From Acidimicrobiia bacterium (lineage in GTDB: Bacteria; Actinomycetota; Acidimicrobiia; Acidimicrobiales; JACDCH01), in contig JACDCH010000215.1 in NCBI GenBank assembly GCA_013694495.1, forward strand, positions 1 to 8,283: a DNA stretch of 8,283 nucleotides, in the 5' to 3' direction. The position numbers and the translations under genes are program-made. Below, one piece after another: positions 1 through 6,274 of this stretch. How positions within the stretch are numbered: the stretch's first letter is position 1; every line of letters begins with the position of its first letter. Below the pieces are notes generated by a model, which made no database searches, was not told the origin of the DNA, and was given only the letters and a program-made list of their open reading frames with translations.

Positions 1-807
1 CTCGAGGGCCGCGCCGCCGTCCCAGTCGTCGAGCCGCGCCCTGACCTTGGTGACCAGCTCGAGGGTGGCGGCCGCCGTACTGCGGCGCGCCGTCGCCGAC
101 CGGGCGGCTTCGACCCGCGCCGCCGCCTCCTCCTGAGCAGCTGCTGCGGCCTTGGCCTCGGCCACGAGGGTGGCGAGGTGGGCGCCCGGATCGGGGGGCT
201 GGACGGCGAGGGCCTGCTCGACGCGGCCCACGAGCGGCCCGAGATCGGCGACCGCGGCGCTGGCCGCCTCGCCGGCGACCGTGAGCTCGTCGGTGCGCCA
301 GATCTGGGCGAGGACCGCGCTGCGGGCCGGCCCGTCGTCGTCGACCAGCAGCCGCGAGAACTGGCCCTGGGGCAGCACGACGGTGCGCAGGAACGCCTCG
401 GCGTCGAGGCCGAGCACCTCCTCGACCTTGGCGTTGACCTCGCGCACCCGCTCGAACACCTCGACCGGTTCGCCGGCCGCGTCGAGGCGGCGCAGCGTCG
501 CCTGCGCCCCCCCGATGTCGCCCGCCCCGGTCCGGCGCAGGACCCGGGCGACCTCCCACCGCTCGCCGCCGACGTCGAAGTGCAGCACCACCCGCATGCT
601 CGGCGAGGTGGCGTTGACGAGCTCCTGGTGGCCCCGGCCGCTGAACGTGACCCGCCCGTAGAGCGCGAACGTGAGGGCCTCGAGGATCGAGGACTTGCCC
701 GCGCCCGTGTCGCCGATGATCGCCAGGTGGTCACGCCCGCTGAAGTCGATGACCTGGCGCGAGCGGAACGACCGCAGGCCCTCGATCTCGAGGGTGATGG
801 GCCGCAC
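1..807 (-). CDS. sbcC: SbcC/Rad50-family ATPase, N-terminal part (runs off left edge)
   Basis: This is the ATPase and coiled-coil partner of the SbcD nuclease; in the family the SbcCD complex uses ATP to open and cut blocked or hairpin DNA ends in the cytoplasm. The frame is open for 269 codons from GTG at 807 to the window edge, so only the N-terminal ATPase lobe and the beginning of the coiled coil are present; full-length family members are about 800-1,200 residues. Visible signs are the opening MRPITLEIEGLRSFRS, Walker A GDTGAGKSS at residues 32-40, and the Q-loop region VVLPQGQFSRLL at 143-154. An Ala/Glu/Arg-rich stretch from about residue 210 looks like the first coiled-coil arm. The GTG start lies one base after the sbcD stop and is preceded by a GGTGGG Shine-Dalgarno-like run at 818-813, so translation is probably coupled to sbcD. 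The signature motif, zinc hook and Walker B fall outside the window. Confidence 0.93.
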   Translation of the reverse strand, partial: MRPITLEIEGLRSFRSRQVIDFSGRDHLAIIGDTGAGKSSILEALTFALYGRVTFSGRGHQELVNATSPSMRVVLHFDVGGERWEVARVLRRTGAGDIGGAQATLRRLDAAGEPVEVFERVREVNAKVEEVLGLDAEAFLRTVVLPQGQFSRLLVDDDGPARSAVLAQIWRTDELTVAGEAASAAVADLGPLVGRVEQALAVQPPDPGAHLATLVAEAKAAAAAQEEAAARVEAARSATARRSTAAATLELVTKVRARLDDWDGGAALE

Positions 808-808
808 G

Positions 809-2047
809 TCAGCCCACCGTGAGGATGTCGAGGGCGGTGGTCGCGGCGGCCACGACGGGGACGGCGCCCAGGTCGGGGACGTGGTCGCCGCCGGCGCCGA
901 GGGCGGCATCGAACAGGGCGAGCACCTCGGCGTCCGGCGCCCGCCGCTGGGCGGCGTTGGCTCCCTTCTCCCGCCACTCGCCGAACAGCGACGCCAGGGA
1001 CGGCTCCTCGCCGAGCTCGGCATCGACAACGACGGCGCGCGTGGGCCGGCTGCGCACGACGTTGACGAGGTCGAAGATCCAACACGAGGGCGAGGCCGCC
1101 AGCAGCTGGTCGACCAGGTCCGGGATCGGGTCGTCGGAGACGATCCGCGCCTTGAGCAGATGGCCGTCGAGGCCACCCTGGGCGGCCCGGGCGAGCAGCG
1201 CATCGATGTCGCCTTCGATGCGGGTGAGGGGGCGGCCGCCGGGCAGGTCGTGGGTGCCGACCACGACGTCGCCACCGATGTCGACCACCACGCACTGCTT
1301 GGTCTGCGCCTGCTCACCGAAGTCGATCGGGATGAGCGAGCCGGCGTAGCGGCCCGTGGTGGTGCCGCCGGGGAGCAGTTGCGCGTCGTGGATGTGGCCG
1401 AAGGCGGCATAGACGGCGCGGTGGAGGCCGGTGAGGTGGGTGGCGTAGTCGTCGCCCACGCTGATGCGCTTCTCGCTGCGCGCCGGCTGGGCGCCGTGGA
1501 CGTGGAGGTGGGCCGCGTAGAGCACGACGCCCTGCGTCCCGACGGCGGCCTCCGCTTCGTCGAGCAGGGTCTCGTTCAGGCCCTTGATGCCGTCGGCGTA
1601 GGTGCCCTCGAAGCTGCCGGTCTCGCCGCGCGCCACGTCGGCGATGGCCGACGGACCGACGAACGGCACGCACGCGACCGCCACCGCCGCGTCGCCGACG
1701 TCGAAGCGGAGCACCTGGGGCTCGGTGACGAACCAGAGCGTCCGCGGCTCGGCGATGCCGGCGAGGTCGTGGAGCACGCTCAGCAGCGCCGCCGAGTCGT
1801 GGTTGCCGCACAGGACCACGGTGGGCGCCGCCGCCGACAACCGCCGGAGCGCCTGAACGGCGAGCGACATCGCCTCGTGGCTCGGCCGGCTGACGTCGAA
1901 CAGGTCGCCGGTGTGGAGCACGAGGTCCGGCCGCTGGGACTCGACGACCTCGAGCAGGCCGCGCAAGGCCTCGAGGTGGTCGGGCGTCCGGTCGTGCCGA
2001 CCGAGGCGGGCGCCGAGGTGCCAGTCGGACGTGTGGAGGACCTTCAC
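809..2047 (-). CDS. sbcD: SbcD/Mre11-family DNA exonuclease subunit
   Basis: This is the Mn-dependent nuclease subunit of SbcCD (bacterial Mre11), 412 residues, complete. The calcineurin-like phosphoesterase motifs appear in order: HTSDWHLG (D8, H10), HTGDLFD (D48), CGNHDS (N82, H83, D84), AAHLHVHG (H180) and FGHIHDAQ (H218, H220). The metal-site residues therefore appear intact. YAGSLIPIDFGE (235-246) is the usual conserved strand after the last motif, and the remainder is the C-terminal cap that contacts SbcC. I chose GTG at 2047 because it places the family start KVLHTSDWHLG at residue 2 and has GGGGGAG nine bases upstream. The frame stays open upstream to 2596, but that part is antisense-like shadow of herA. 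It is the third gene of the operon, 31 bases after herA and one base before sbcC. The length is normal for bacterial SbcD. Confidence 0.95.
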   Translation of the reverse strand: MKVLHTSDWHLGARLGRHDRTPDHLEALRGLLEVVESQRPDLVLHTGDLFDVSRPSHEAMSLAVQALRRLSAAAPTVVLCGNHDSAALLSVLHDLAGIAEPRTLWFVTEPQVLRFDVGDAAVAVACVPFVGPSAIADVARGETGSFEGTYADGIKGLNETLLDEAEAAVGTQGVVLYAAHLHVHGAQPARSEKRISVGDDYATHLTGLHRAVYAAFGHIHDAQLLPGGTTTGRYAGSLIPIDFGEQAQTKQCVVVDIGGDVVVGTHDLPGGRPLTRIEGDIDALLARAAQGGLDGHLLKARIVSDDPIPDLVDQLLAASPSCWIFDLVNVVRSRPTRAVVVDAELGEEPSLASLFGEWREKGANAAQRRAPDAEVLALFDAALGAGGDHVPDLGAVPVVAAATTALDILTVG

Positions 2048-2056
2048 CGCCGCCCG

Positions 2057-2063
2057 CTCCCCC
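2057..2063 (-). promoter_or_regulatory. Ribosome binding site of sbcD
   Basis: GGGGGAG on the minus strand lies nine bases before the GTG at 2047, within the 31-base herA-sbcD gap. It is the clearest Shine-Dalgarno sequence of the operon and decides the sbcD start against the longer upstream-open frame. Confidence 0.6.
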
Positions 2064-2078
2064 GCCCCGTCGCGCTCC

Positions 2079-3896
2079 TCACAGCGCCGGCCTCGCGCCG
2101 CCGAGCGCCCGCACGTTGCTCCGGGTGCGTTCGTACTGCTCGGCCCGGGCCTCGACATCGGGCTCGGCCTCGTCGGGGTTGGTGGCGAACGGCGGCCACG
2201 GGAAGCGGATCGGGATGGGCTCGGGGACGACGGGCTGCGACACGACCATCGTGCCCGGCATGAACCGCGACGCCCGGTCGCGCAGCGCGGGCGTGAGGAA
2301 CCGGTAGGCGTCGGACTCGCCGGCGTCGAGCCGGCCGGCGACCTTGAGCGACGCGTTGCGGGTGAGGGCGGGCGCCACGGCCGAGGCCGCCTGCTGCGCG
2401 CCCACCAGCAGCACCCCGAGCGACCGCCCCCGCTCGGCGATGTCGACCAGCAGCTCCTTGAGGGGCGAGTACCCCTGCGCCGGGGCGTACTTGTTGAGCT
2501 CGTCGAGCACGACGAAGCGCAGGGGAAGCCGACCCGTGCCCTGCTTCTCGTTCCACACCCGGTCGAGCAGGGCGCCCACGACGAAGCGCTGCGCATCGTC
2601 GTGCAGCCGGGAGATGTCGACGACGTGGACGCGGTGGTTCTCCATCGACACCGGCGTGGTGCCGCAGGAGACGAGGGCGCCGATGCGCTGGCGCAGCTTG
2701 ATGAGGCGGCGGAGGAACGCCTGCCGGGTGCCGAGCTGGGCCCCGCCGAACCACTCGCGCTGGACCGCGTCGTCGTCGGTCTCGACCATCTCGACGAAGA
2801 CGTCGATCAGGTCGCCGAAGTCGCGCACGACGCGCCCCGACCCGGCGCCGGCCTCGGCCGGCTCGCGCGCAGCCAGCCGGTCGGGGTTGTACGTCTCGTT
2901 GGCGGACACCACGTCGGCGATGACGATCGCCCCGGTGGTGTCGCCCTCCAGCCGGCGGAGCCGGCGCAGCAGCGCGAGGCGCGCCGCCTGCTCGACGAAC
3001 CCGACCTGGGTGGAGCGGTCGTCGTCGGTTGTGAAGCAGAACTGCAGGAGCTGCCCGCGCACGAACTCCTCGGGCGTCCACCCGTAGGCGTGGACCTCGG
3101 TGGTGCCGCGGGTTCGCACGTCGGCCACGACCCGCTCGCCTTCGGCGTTCTGCCGCGGCGCGTACAGCGCCACCGACGTGAAGGGGCCCGGGGCGGGCAC
3201 GCCCAGGGCCGCCCACTGGCCGGCCGCCTCGGGCTTGTCGGCGTAGCGCCGGTTCGGCCGGTCGATGTGCAGGAGGTCCTCGCCCTTGGTGTTGAACACC
3301 AGCGCCCGCGTGCTGGCCGCGCCGGCCCGACCGCCGAGCAGGGCGGCGCCGGCCTCGGTCTCGAGCAGCTGGTAGAGCAGGAACAGCGCGTAGGACGTCT
3401 TCGTGGCGACGCCGGAGATCCCGGAGATCGAGACGTGGCCGCCCGCCCGCCCGTCGACGAAGCGCATGTCGGCGTGGACCGGTTGCCCCGACAGGTCGAG
3501 CCCGATCGGCAGCTTCTCCTCCATCTGGTCCTCGAAGAGCGCCAGCGCCCGGTGTCCGCCCGCGGCCCGGAACACCCTCGACCCGGCATGGGGCGCGACA
3601 AAGGTCTCCGGCACGGTCCGCAGCGAGCGGACCTCGGCCCGCCGGACGAGCTCGGCCGGCCGGCCCTGGTCCATGACCCGCCGGGTGTCGGACGAGAGCT
3701 CGGCGCCCTCGAGGCGCGAGGACAGCTCCGTCACGATGCCGTAGTGGGCGACCGGCGCGCCGCCCGGGAGCTCGGTCTCGACGACGAGGAGCTCGTCGAG
3801 CTGCACGAGGGCGTCGTCCTCGAGGACCACGTGGAAGACGCGCGAGTCGGACTCCTCCGACCCGTCGAGGAGACCGATGCGGCCGTCGGCGGTCAT
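2079..3896 (-). CDS. herA: HerA-like DNA translocase ATPase (HAS-barrel, DUF87-type)
   Basis: This 605-residue protein belongs to the HerA/FtsK superfamily. Family members form hexameric rings that pump DNA and partner NurA in end resection. Residues about 5-65 (RVFHVVLEDDALVQLDELL, then YGIVTEL) fit a HAS-barrel domain, which in HerA contacts NurA. The nucleotide-binding region is ISGISGVATKTS at 157-168, where K166 and T167 are kept but the glycine before the lysine is replaced and the loop has an extra residue. Walker B is VVLDELNKYAP at 462-472 (D465, E466). Later motifs are LLVGAQQAASAV (496-507) and the sensor/arginine region LKVAGRLD (517-524). ATG at 3896 overlaps the nurA stop as ATGA, so translation is coupled. 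No Shine-Dalgarno is seen. A HerA-type assignment is firm; biochemical activity with this P-loop is inference. Confidence 0.87.
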   Translation of the reverse strand: MTADGRIGLLDGSEESDSRVFHVVLEDDALVQLDELLVVETELPGGAPVAHYGIVTELSSRLEGAELSSDTRRVMDQGRPAELVRRAEVRSLRTVPETFVAPHAGSRVFRAAGGHRALALFEDQMEEKLPIGLDLSGQPVHADMRFVDGRAGGHVSISGISGVATKTSYALFLLYQLLETEAGAALLGGRAGAASTRALVFNTKGEDLLHIDRPNRRYADKPEAAGQWAALGVPAPGPFTSVALYAPRQNAEGERVVADVRTRGTTEVHAYGWTPEEFVRGQLLQFCFTTDDDRSTQVGFVEQAARLALLRRLRRLEGDTTGAIVIADVVSANETYNPDRLAAREPAEAGAGSGRVVRDFGDLIDVFVEMVETDDDAVQREWFGGAQLGTRQAFLRRLIKLRQRIGALVSCGTTPVSMENHRVHVVDISRLHDDAQRFVVGALLDRVWNEKQGTGRLPLRFVVLDELNKYAPAQGYSPLKELLVDIAERGRSLGVLLVGAQQAASAVAPALTRNASLKVAGRLDAGESDAYRFLTPALRDRASRFMPGTMVVSQPVVPEPIPIRFPWPPFATNPDEAEPDVEARAEQYERTRSNVRALGGARPAL

Positions 3897-4867
3897 GCCG
3901 CTTGCTGGCCGAGCTGAAGGACGGCCGCAGTGACGGCGCGCATCGCCAGACGCGAGTCGTCGAACTCGTGCCGCAGGCGCCACTCCAGCCCGCCCACGGG
4001 GACCAGGTTGACCGGGGCCCTCGCATCGCGGTGCGGGGACGACGCGAACCGCGGGAGCCACGACGCCGCTTCGTCGAGCGCGGCGATGGCAGCCTCCCGG
4101 CCCACGCCGGCCGGCACCTCGAGCCGGGCGATGCCACCCCACGGGCTGGCGCCGGGACCCGCGTCGCCGAGGCGGAGGTACGTGGCGTAGAGGTTGCCGT
4201 TGATCGCGAACACGCTCGTGCGCTGCCCGACGGCGATCGTCGGCACCCGGACCCACTGGCTGCGCTCGAGCATCGGGACCGGGTGGGACTTCACGTAGCC
4301 GACGATGGGCTTCGACCAGCCCGAGCGCACCATGCTGAGCGGCCCGTCCAGGATCGTGAGGATGCCCTCCTCGGACAGGGCCTCGGCGATCTGGACCTCG
4401 CTCTCGCGCATGAGCGTCCGGACCCGTTGGGCCGCCTTGAACGACTCGGTGCACTCCGTGGCGTGGCTCTCCCACGCCCAGCCCCCGGGCTGGGGCGGGA
4501 GGTGCACGAGGTGCCCGTGGGTGAAGAGGACGACGCGGTGCCGCACGATCGGGTCGACCCGGGCCCGACGACCGTCGCCCGGGACGTGGACGGCGCCGGC
4601 GACGTAGGACCCGACGATGCCGGTGGTGGTGCCGTCCTCGGTGGTTCGCGTCAGCCGCATGTCCGTGCGCACCGACCCGTCGACGAACGCCAGGGACGGC
4701 CGAGCGCCGGCGGCGACGGGGTCGTGGGCCCGCAGCTCGCCGCCGTCCTCGACCAGCTCGCACTCGCGGGCGAGCTGCGAGTCGTCGTCGGCGTCGAAGG
4801 ACGGATCGTGGCGCGACCCGAAGGGATCGATCCCGATGTGAACCGCCTTCGGACCCGTCTCCGTCAT
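3893..4867 (-). CDS. nurA: NurA-domain nuclease
   Basis: This is a NurA-family nuclease of 324 residues. In the family these are RNase-H-like Mn-dependent enzymes that degrade the 5' strand at DNA ends, working bound to HerA. The two acidic motifs of NurA are visible: LAFVDGS at 59-65 (D63) and ILTILDGPLS at 169-178 (D174). They are followed by VGYVKSH (189-195) and a C-terminal PVNLVPVGGLEWRLRH segment (286-300) matching the end of the domain. ATG at 4867 is chosen because the upstream open frame (to 5089) is Arg/Ser/Pro-rich and not protein-like, and because a TACAGT -10 box ends seven bases before this ATG. It is the first gene of the operon; its last bases overlap the herA start. Family identity rests on these motifs plus the adjacent herA; catalytic residues are assigned by motif, not structure. 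Confidence 0.85.
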   Translation of the reverse strand: MTETGPKAVHIGIDPFGSRHDPSFDADDDSQLARECELVEDGGELRAHDPVAAGARPSLAFVDGSVRTDMRLTRTTEDGTTTGIVGSYVAGAVHVPGDGRRARVDPIVRHRVVLFTHGHLVHLPPQPGGWAWESHATECTESFKAAQRVRTLMRESEVQIAEALSEEGILTILDGPLSMVRSGWSKPIVGYVKSHPVPMLERSQWVRVPTIAVGQRTSVFAINGNLYATYLRLGDAGPGASPWGGIARLEVPAGVGREAAIAALDEAASWLPRFASSPHRDARAPVNLVPVGGLEWRLRHEFDDSRLAMRAVTAAVLQLGQQAA

Positions 4868-4874
4868 CGCTCCG

Positions 4875-4880
4875 ACTGTA
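4875..4880 (-). promoter_or_regulatory. Candidate -10 box for the nurA-herA-sbcD-sbcC operon
   Basis: TACAGT fits the actinobacterial TANNNT -10 consensus and lies seven bases before the nurA ATG. Transcription would begin at or next to the A of ATG, giving a leaderless mRNA. A GGAG sits only two bases before the ATG, too close for normal Shine-Dalgarno use. No clear -35 is seen. Confidence 0.4.
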
Positions 4881-4913
4881 CGGAGGGGGTGTGACCGAGA
4901 AGCGGCTCTCTCT

Positions 4914-5039
4914 CTACGAGACGGCGACCTGCGCCGCCGACCGGCGGGCGCCGACGGAGGCGAGGCCGGCGGCACCGGCGAGGAGGACGGCAGGGCCGCC
5001 GAGCGCATACCCCTTTGGGGCCCACCCCGTCGTGGGCAT
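4914..5039 (-). CDS. Possible small ORF, sorting-signal-like membrane peptide
   Basis: This is a 41-codon open frame in the nurA-dhmA intergenic region, starting with ATG directly after an in-frame TAG. The peptide begins MPTTGWAPKG, continues with a hydrophobic Ala/Gly/Leu/Val stretch (about residues 12-31), and then has an RR pair and a short polar end. The order of PTTG, hydrophobic helix and basic pair resembles the C-terminal LPXTG sorting signal of cell-wall proteins. Nearly every third codon position is G or C, like the real genes here, but random frames in such DNA also reach this length. It could be a small membrane protein, the tail of a lost surface protein, or chance. There is only a weak G-rich run upstream. 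It overlaps the dhmA promoter region on the opposite strand. Confidence 0.2.
   Translation of the reverse strand: MPTTGWAPKGYALGGPAVLLAGAAGLASVGARRSAAQVAVS
5020..5037. repeat. Inverted repeat in the dhmA promoter region (candidate operator)
   Basis: GCCCAC and GTGGGC are perfect 6-base arms around a 6-base spacer (CCCGTC), just upstream of the candidate -10 of dhmA and where RNA polymerase would contact the -35/spacer. A CCCCTTTGGGG palindrome adjoins it on the left (5010-5020). This fits a repressor site, but in GC-rich DNA short arms arise by chance. Confidence 0.25.
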
Positions 5040-5040
5040 C

Positions 5041-5046
5041 TACCGT
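5041..5046 (+). promoter_or_regulatory. Candidate -10 box for dhmA
   Basis: TACCGT fits TANNNT and ends eight bases before the GTG start at 5055, which has no Shine-Dalgarno before it. A leaderless transcript is therefore likely. No convincing -35 hexamer lies at the usual spacing; a TTTGGG at 5014-5019 is too far. Confidence 0.4.
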
Positions 5047-5054
5047 GCGCCCCC

Positions 5055-5978
5055 GTGGACTCCGTGCGCACCCCCGACGAGGCTTTCACCGACCTGCCCG
5101 ACTTCCCGTGGGACCCGTCCTACGTCGAGGTCGCCGCCGGCGATGGCTCAGCCGCCACGCTCCGCGTCGCCTACATCGACGCCGCGCCCGAGGGCGAGCC
5201 GAGCGGCGAGACGGTGCTGCTGCTCCACGGCGAGCCGTCGTGGTCGTTCCTCTACCGGCACATGATCCGGCCGCTCGTCGCTGAGGGCCACCGCTGCATC
5301 GCGCCGGACCTCGTCGGCTTCGGGCGCTCCGACAAGCCCACCCCGCGCACGGAGTACACCTACCAACGCCACGTCGACTGGTTGCGCGAGGCGCTCTTCG
5401 ACCGGCTCGACCTCACCGGGCTCACCCTCGTCTGTCAGGACTGGGGCGGCCTCCTCGGCCTGCGGCTCCTGGCCGAGCACCCCAACCGGTTCCGGCGCGC
5501 CGTCGCCGCCAACACCTTCCTGCCCACCGGCGACAAGGACCCGGGCAAGGCCTTCCGCAACTGGCGCGAGTTCTCGCAGTCGGTCGAGACTTTCTCGACG
5601 AGCTTCATCATCGACAGCGGCACCACCTCCGAGCTCTCGCCCGAGGTGCGCGCCGCCTACGACGCCCCCTTCCCCGACGAGTCGTACAAGGAAGGGGCGC
5701 GCCAGTTCCCGATGCTCGTGCCCGCCACCCCGGACGATCCCGCGGCGGAACCGAACCGCGCGGCGTGGGCCGCGCTACGCACGCTCGACGTGCCCTTCCT
5801 GTGCGCCTTCAGCGACGAGGATCCCATCACGGCCGGCGCCGACGCCCCGCTGCGCGAGCAGATCCCCGGCGCCCAGGGCCGGCCCCACACCGTCATCACC
5901 GGCGGCGGCCACTTCCTACAGGAGGACCGAGGTCCCGAGCTGGCTGCGGTGGTCTCGGCCTTCATCACCGAGACGTGA
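5055..5978 (+). CDS. dhmA: Haloalkane dehalogenase, DhmA/DmbB-like
   Basis: This alpha/beta-hydrolase of 307 residues would hydrolyse carbon-halogen bonds of haloalkanes to alcohol, halide and a proton (EC 3.8.1.5), in the cytoplasm. The start MDSVRTPDEAF and the whole layout resemble the mycobacterial Rv2296/DmbB protein as I remember it. The oxyanion region is LLHGEPSWSF (E60, W63). The nucleophile elbow is CQDWGG, with D129 as nucleophile and W130 as halide-binding tryptophan. The cap domain carries W170 (FRNWREFS) and the typical AAYDAPFPDESY (200-211). D256 in DEDPI is the likely acid and H286 in GGGHFLQED the base. All catalytic parts are therefore present at normal length. The Asp acid after the cap and the Trp at the elbow point to subfamily I. 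The true substrate cannot be read; related hydrolases with other activities exist. The gene stands alone, divergent from the nurA operon. Confidence 0.9.
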   Translation: MDSVRTPDEAFTDLPDFPWDPSYVEVAAGDGSAATLRVAYIDAAPEGEPSGETVLLLHGEPSWSFLYRHMIRPLVAEGHRCIAPDLVGFGRSDKPTPRTEYTYQRHVDWLREALFDRLDLTGLTLVCQDWGGLLGLRLLAEHPNRFRRAVAANTFLPTGDKDPGKAFRNWREFSQSVETFSTSFIIDSGTTSELSPEVRAAYDAPFPDESYKEGARQFPMLVPATPDDPAAEPNRAAWAALRTLDVPFLCAFSDEDPITAGADAPLREQIPGAQGRPHTVITGGGHFLQEDRGPELAAVVSAFITET

Positions 5979-6074
5979 TCGACGGGCACCCGTTCGGTTC
6001 GCTCGACGGGACGAGCACGGTCCAGCTCGTCCACCCCGACGGACACGTCTGACGACTCGGAGATGCCGTGGCGC
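5979..6074. other. Non-coding stretch after dhmA
   Basis: This stretch follows the dhmA stop. I see no convincing gene and no strong terminator. Short complementary runs (ACGGG at 5982-5986 with CCCGT at 5989-5993, or that CCCGT with ACGGG at 6005-6009) could fold weakly, but no T-tract follows. On the minus strand it may hold further decayed sequence of the AHSA1-like remnant; none of the three minus frames gives a recognisable continuation. Confidence 0.3.
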
Positions 6075-6234
6075 TCGGGGTCGCGAGCTGCTCGGGGTCG
6101 GTCAGCCCCGAACACCCCGCGGCCGGCGGGTGGTGCAGCTCGCGCTCGAACACGAGCGTCCACCCGTCGGCGGCAGCGACGGTCTCGATGCGGGCGAGCG
6201 GGCCGGGTCGAACGATGCCTCGGTCAATGCTCAT
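6075..6234 (-). pseudogene. 5' fragment of an AHSA1/SRPBCC-domain gene
   Basis: The first 50 or so codons from ATG at 6234 read like the start of an AHSA1-type SRPBCC protein: MSIDRGIVRPGPLARIE, then WTLVFERELHHPPAA and LTDPEQLA. Those are the strand-helix elements at the front of this hydrophobic-pocket fold. The position where family members normally have a Trp (pattern vWxALTDPe) reads GCSGLTDPE, so residues have already changed. After LTDPEQLA the frame loses all likeness and continues as Ser/Thr/Pro-rich junk to a TGA at 5967-5965. No shifted frame clearly restores the domain, whose usual length is about 140-200 residues. I infer a truncated, decaying gene. Full-length relatives often sit beside an ArsR-type regulator; none is here. 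The family call rests on a short stretch recalled from memory. Confidence 0.5.
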
Positions 6235-6265
6235 GCAGGCATCGACCTGTCAACGCATGAATGCG
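6231..6265. repeat. Cluster of small palindromes between aat and the AHSA1-like remnant
   Basis: TCATGC (6231-6236) and GCATGA (6255-6260) are inverted arms 18 bases apart. Nested within or beside them are ATGC-AG-GCAT (6232-6241) and CGCAT-GA-ATGCG (6254-6265). A TTGACA (minus strand, 6253-6248) lies inside but no matching -10 follows. It could be an operator for the former downstream gene or a weak stem just after the aat stop. Confidence 0.25.
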
Positions 6266-6274
6266 GGCCGCAGG

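Noticed and set aside
2048..2596. N-terminal extension of sbcD into herA
   Set aside because: The extension translates to Ser/Arg/Pro-rich sequence over herA codons, while the phosphoesterase fold begins exactly at the GTG at 2047 with a good ribosome site.
1911..3917. Long plus-strand frame of 668 codons opposite sbcD and herA
   Set aside because: Low-complexity Arg/Gly/Val-rich translation with no motif; it mirrors two strongly supported minus-strand genes, as is usual in GC-rich DNA.
2079..4867. HerA-based phage defence system (HerA with DUF4297 or SIR2)
   Set aside because: The partner gene carries NurA motifs and the neighbours are SbcD/SbcC; no DUF4297, SIR2 or toxin-like gene is present, so a repair/end-processing module is the simpler reading.
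4891..5265. Plus-strand 124-codon frame overlapping the dhmA start
   Set aside because: Pro/Arg/Ser-rich, out of frame with dhmA and without any family feature.
5979..6010. Rho-independent terminator after dhmA
   Set aside because: Only 5-base stems with competing partners and no T-run; not convincing.
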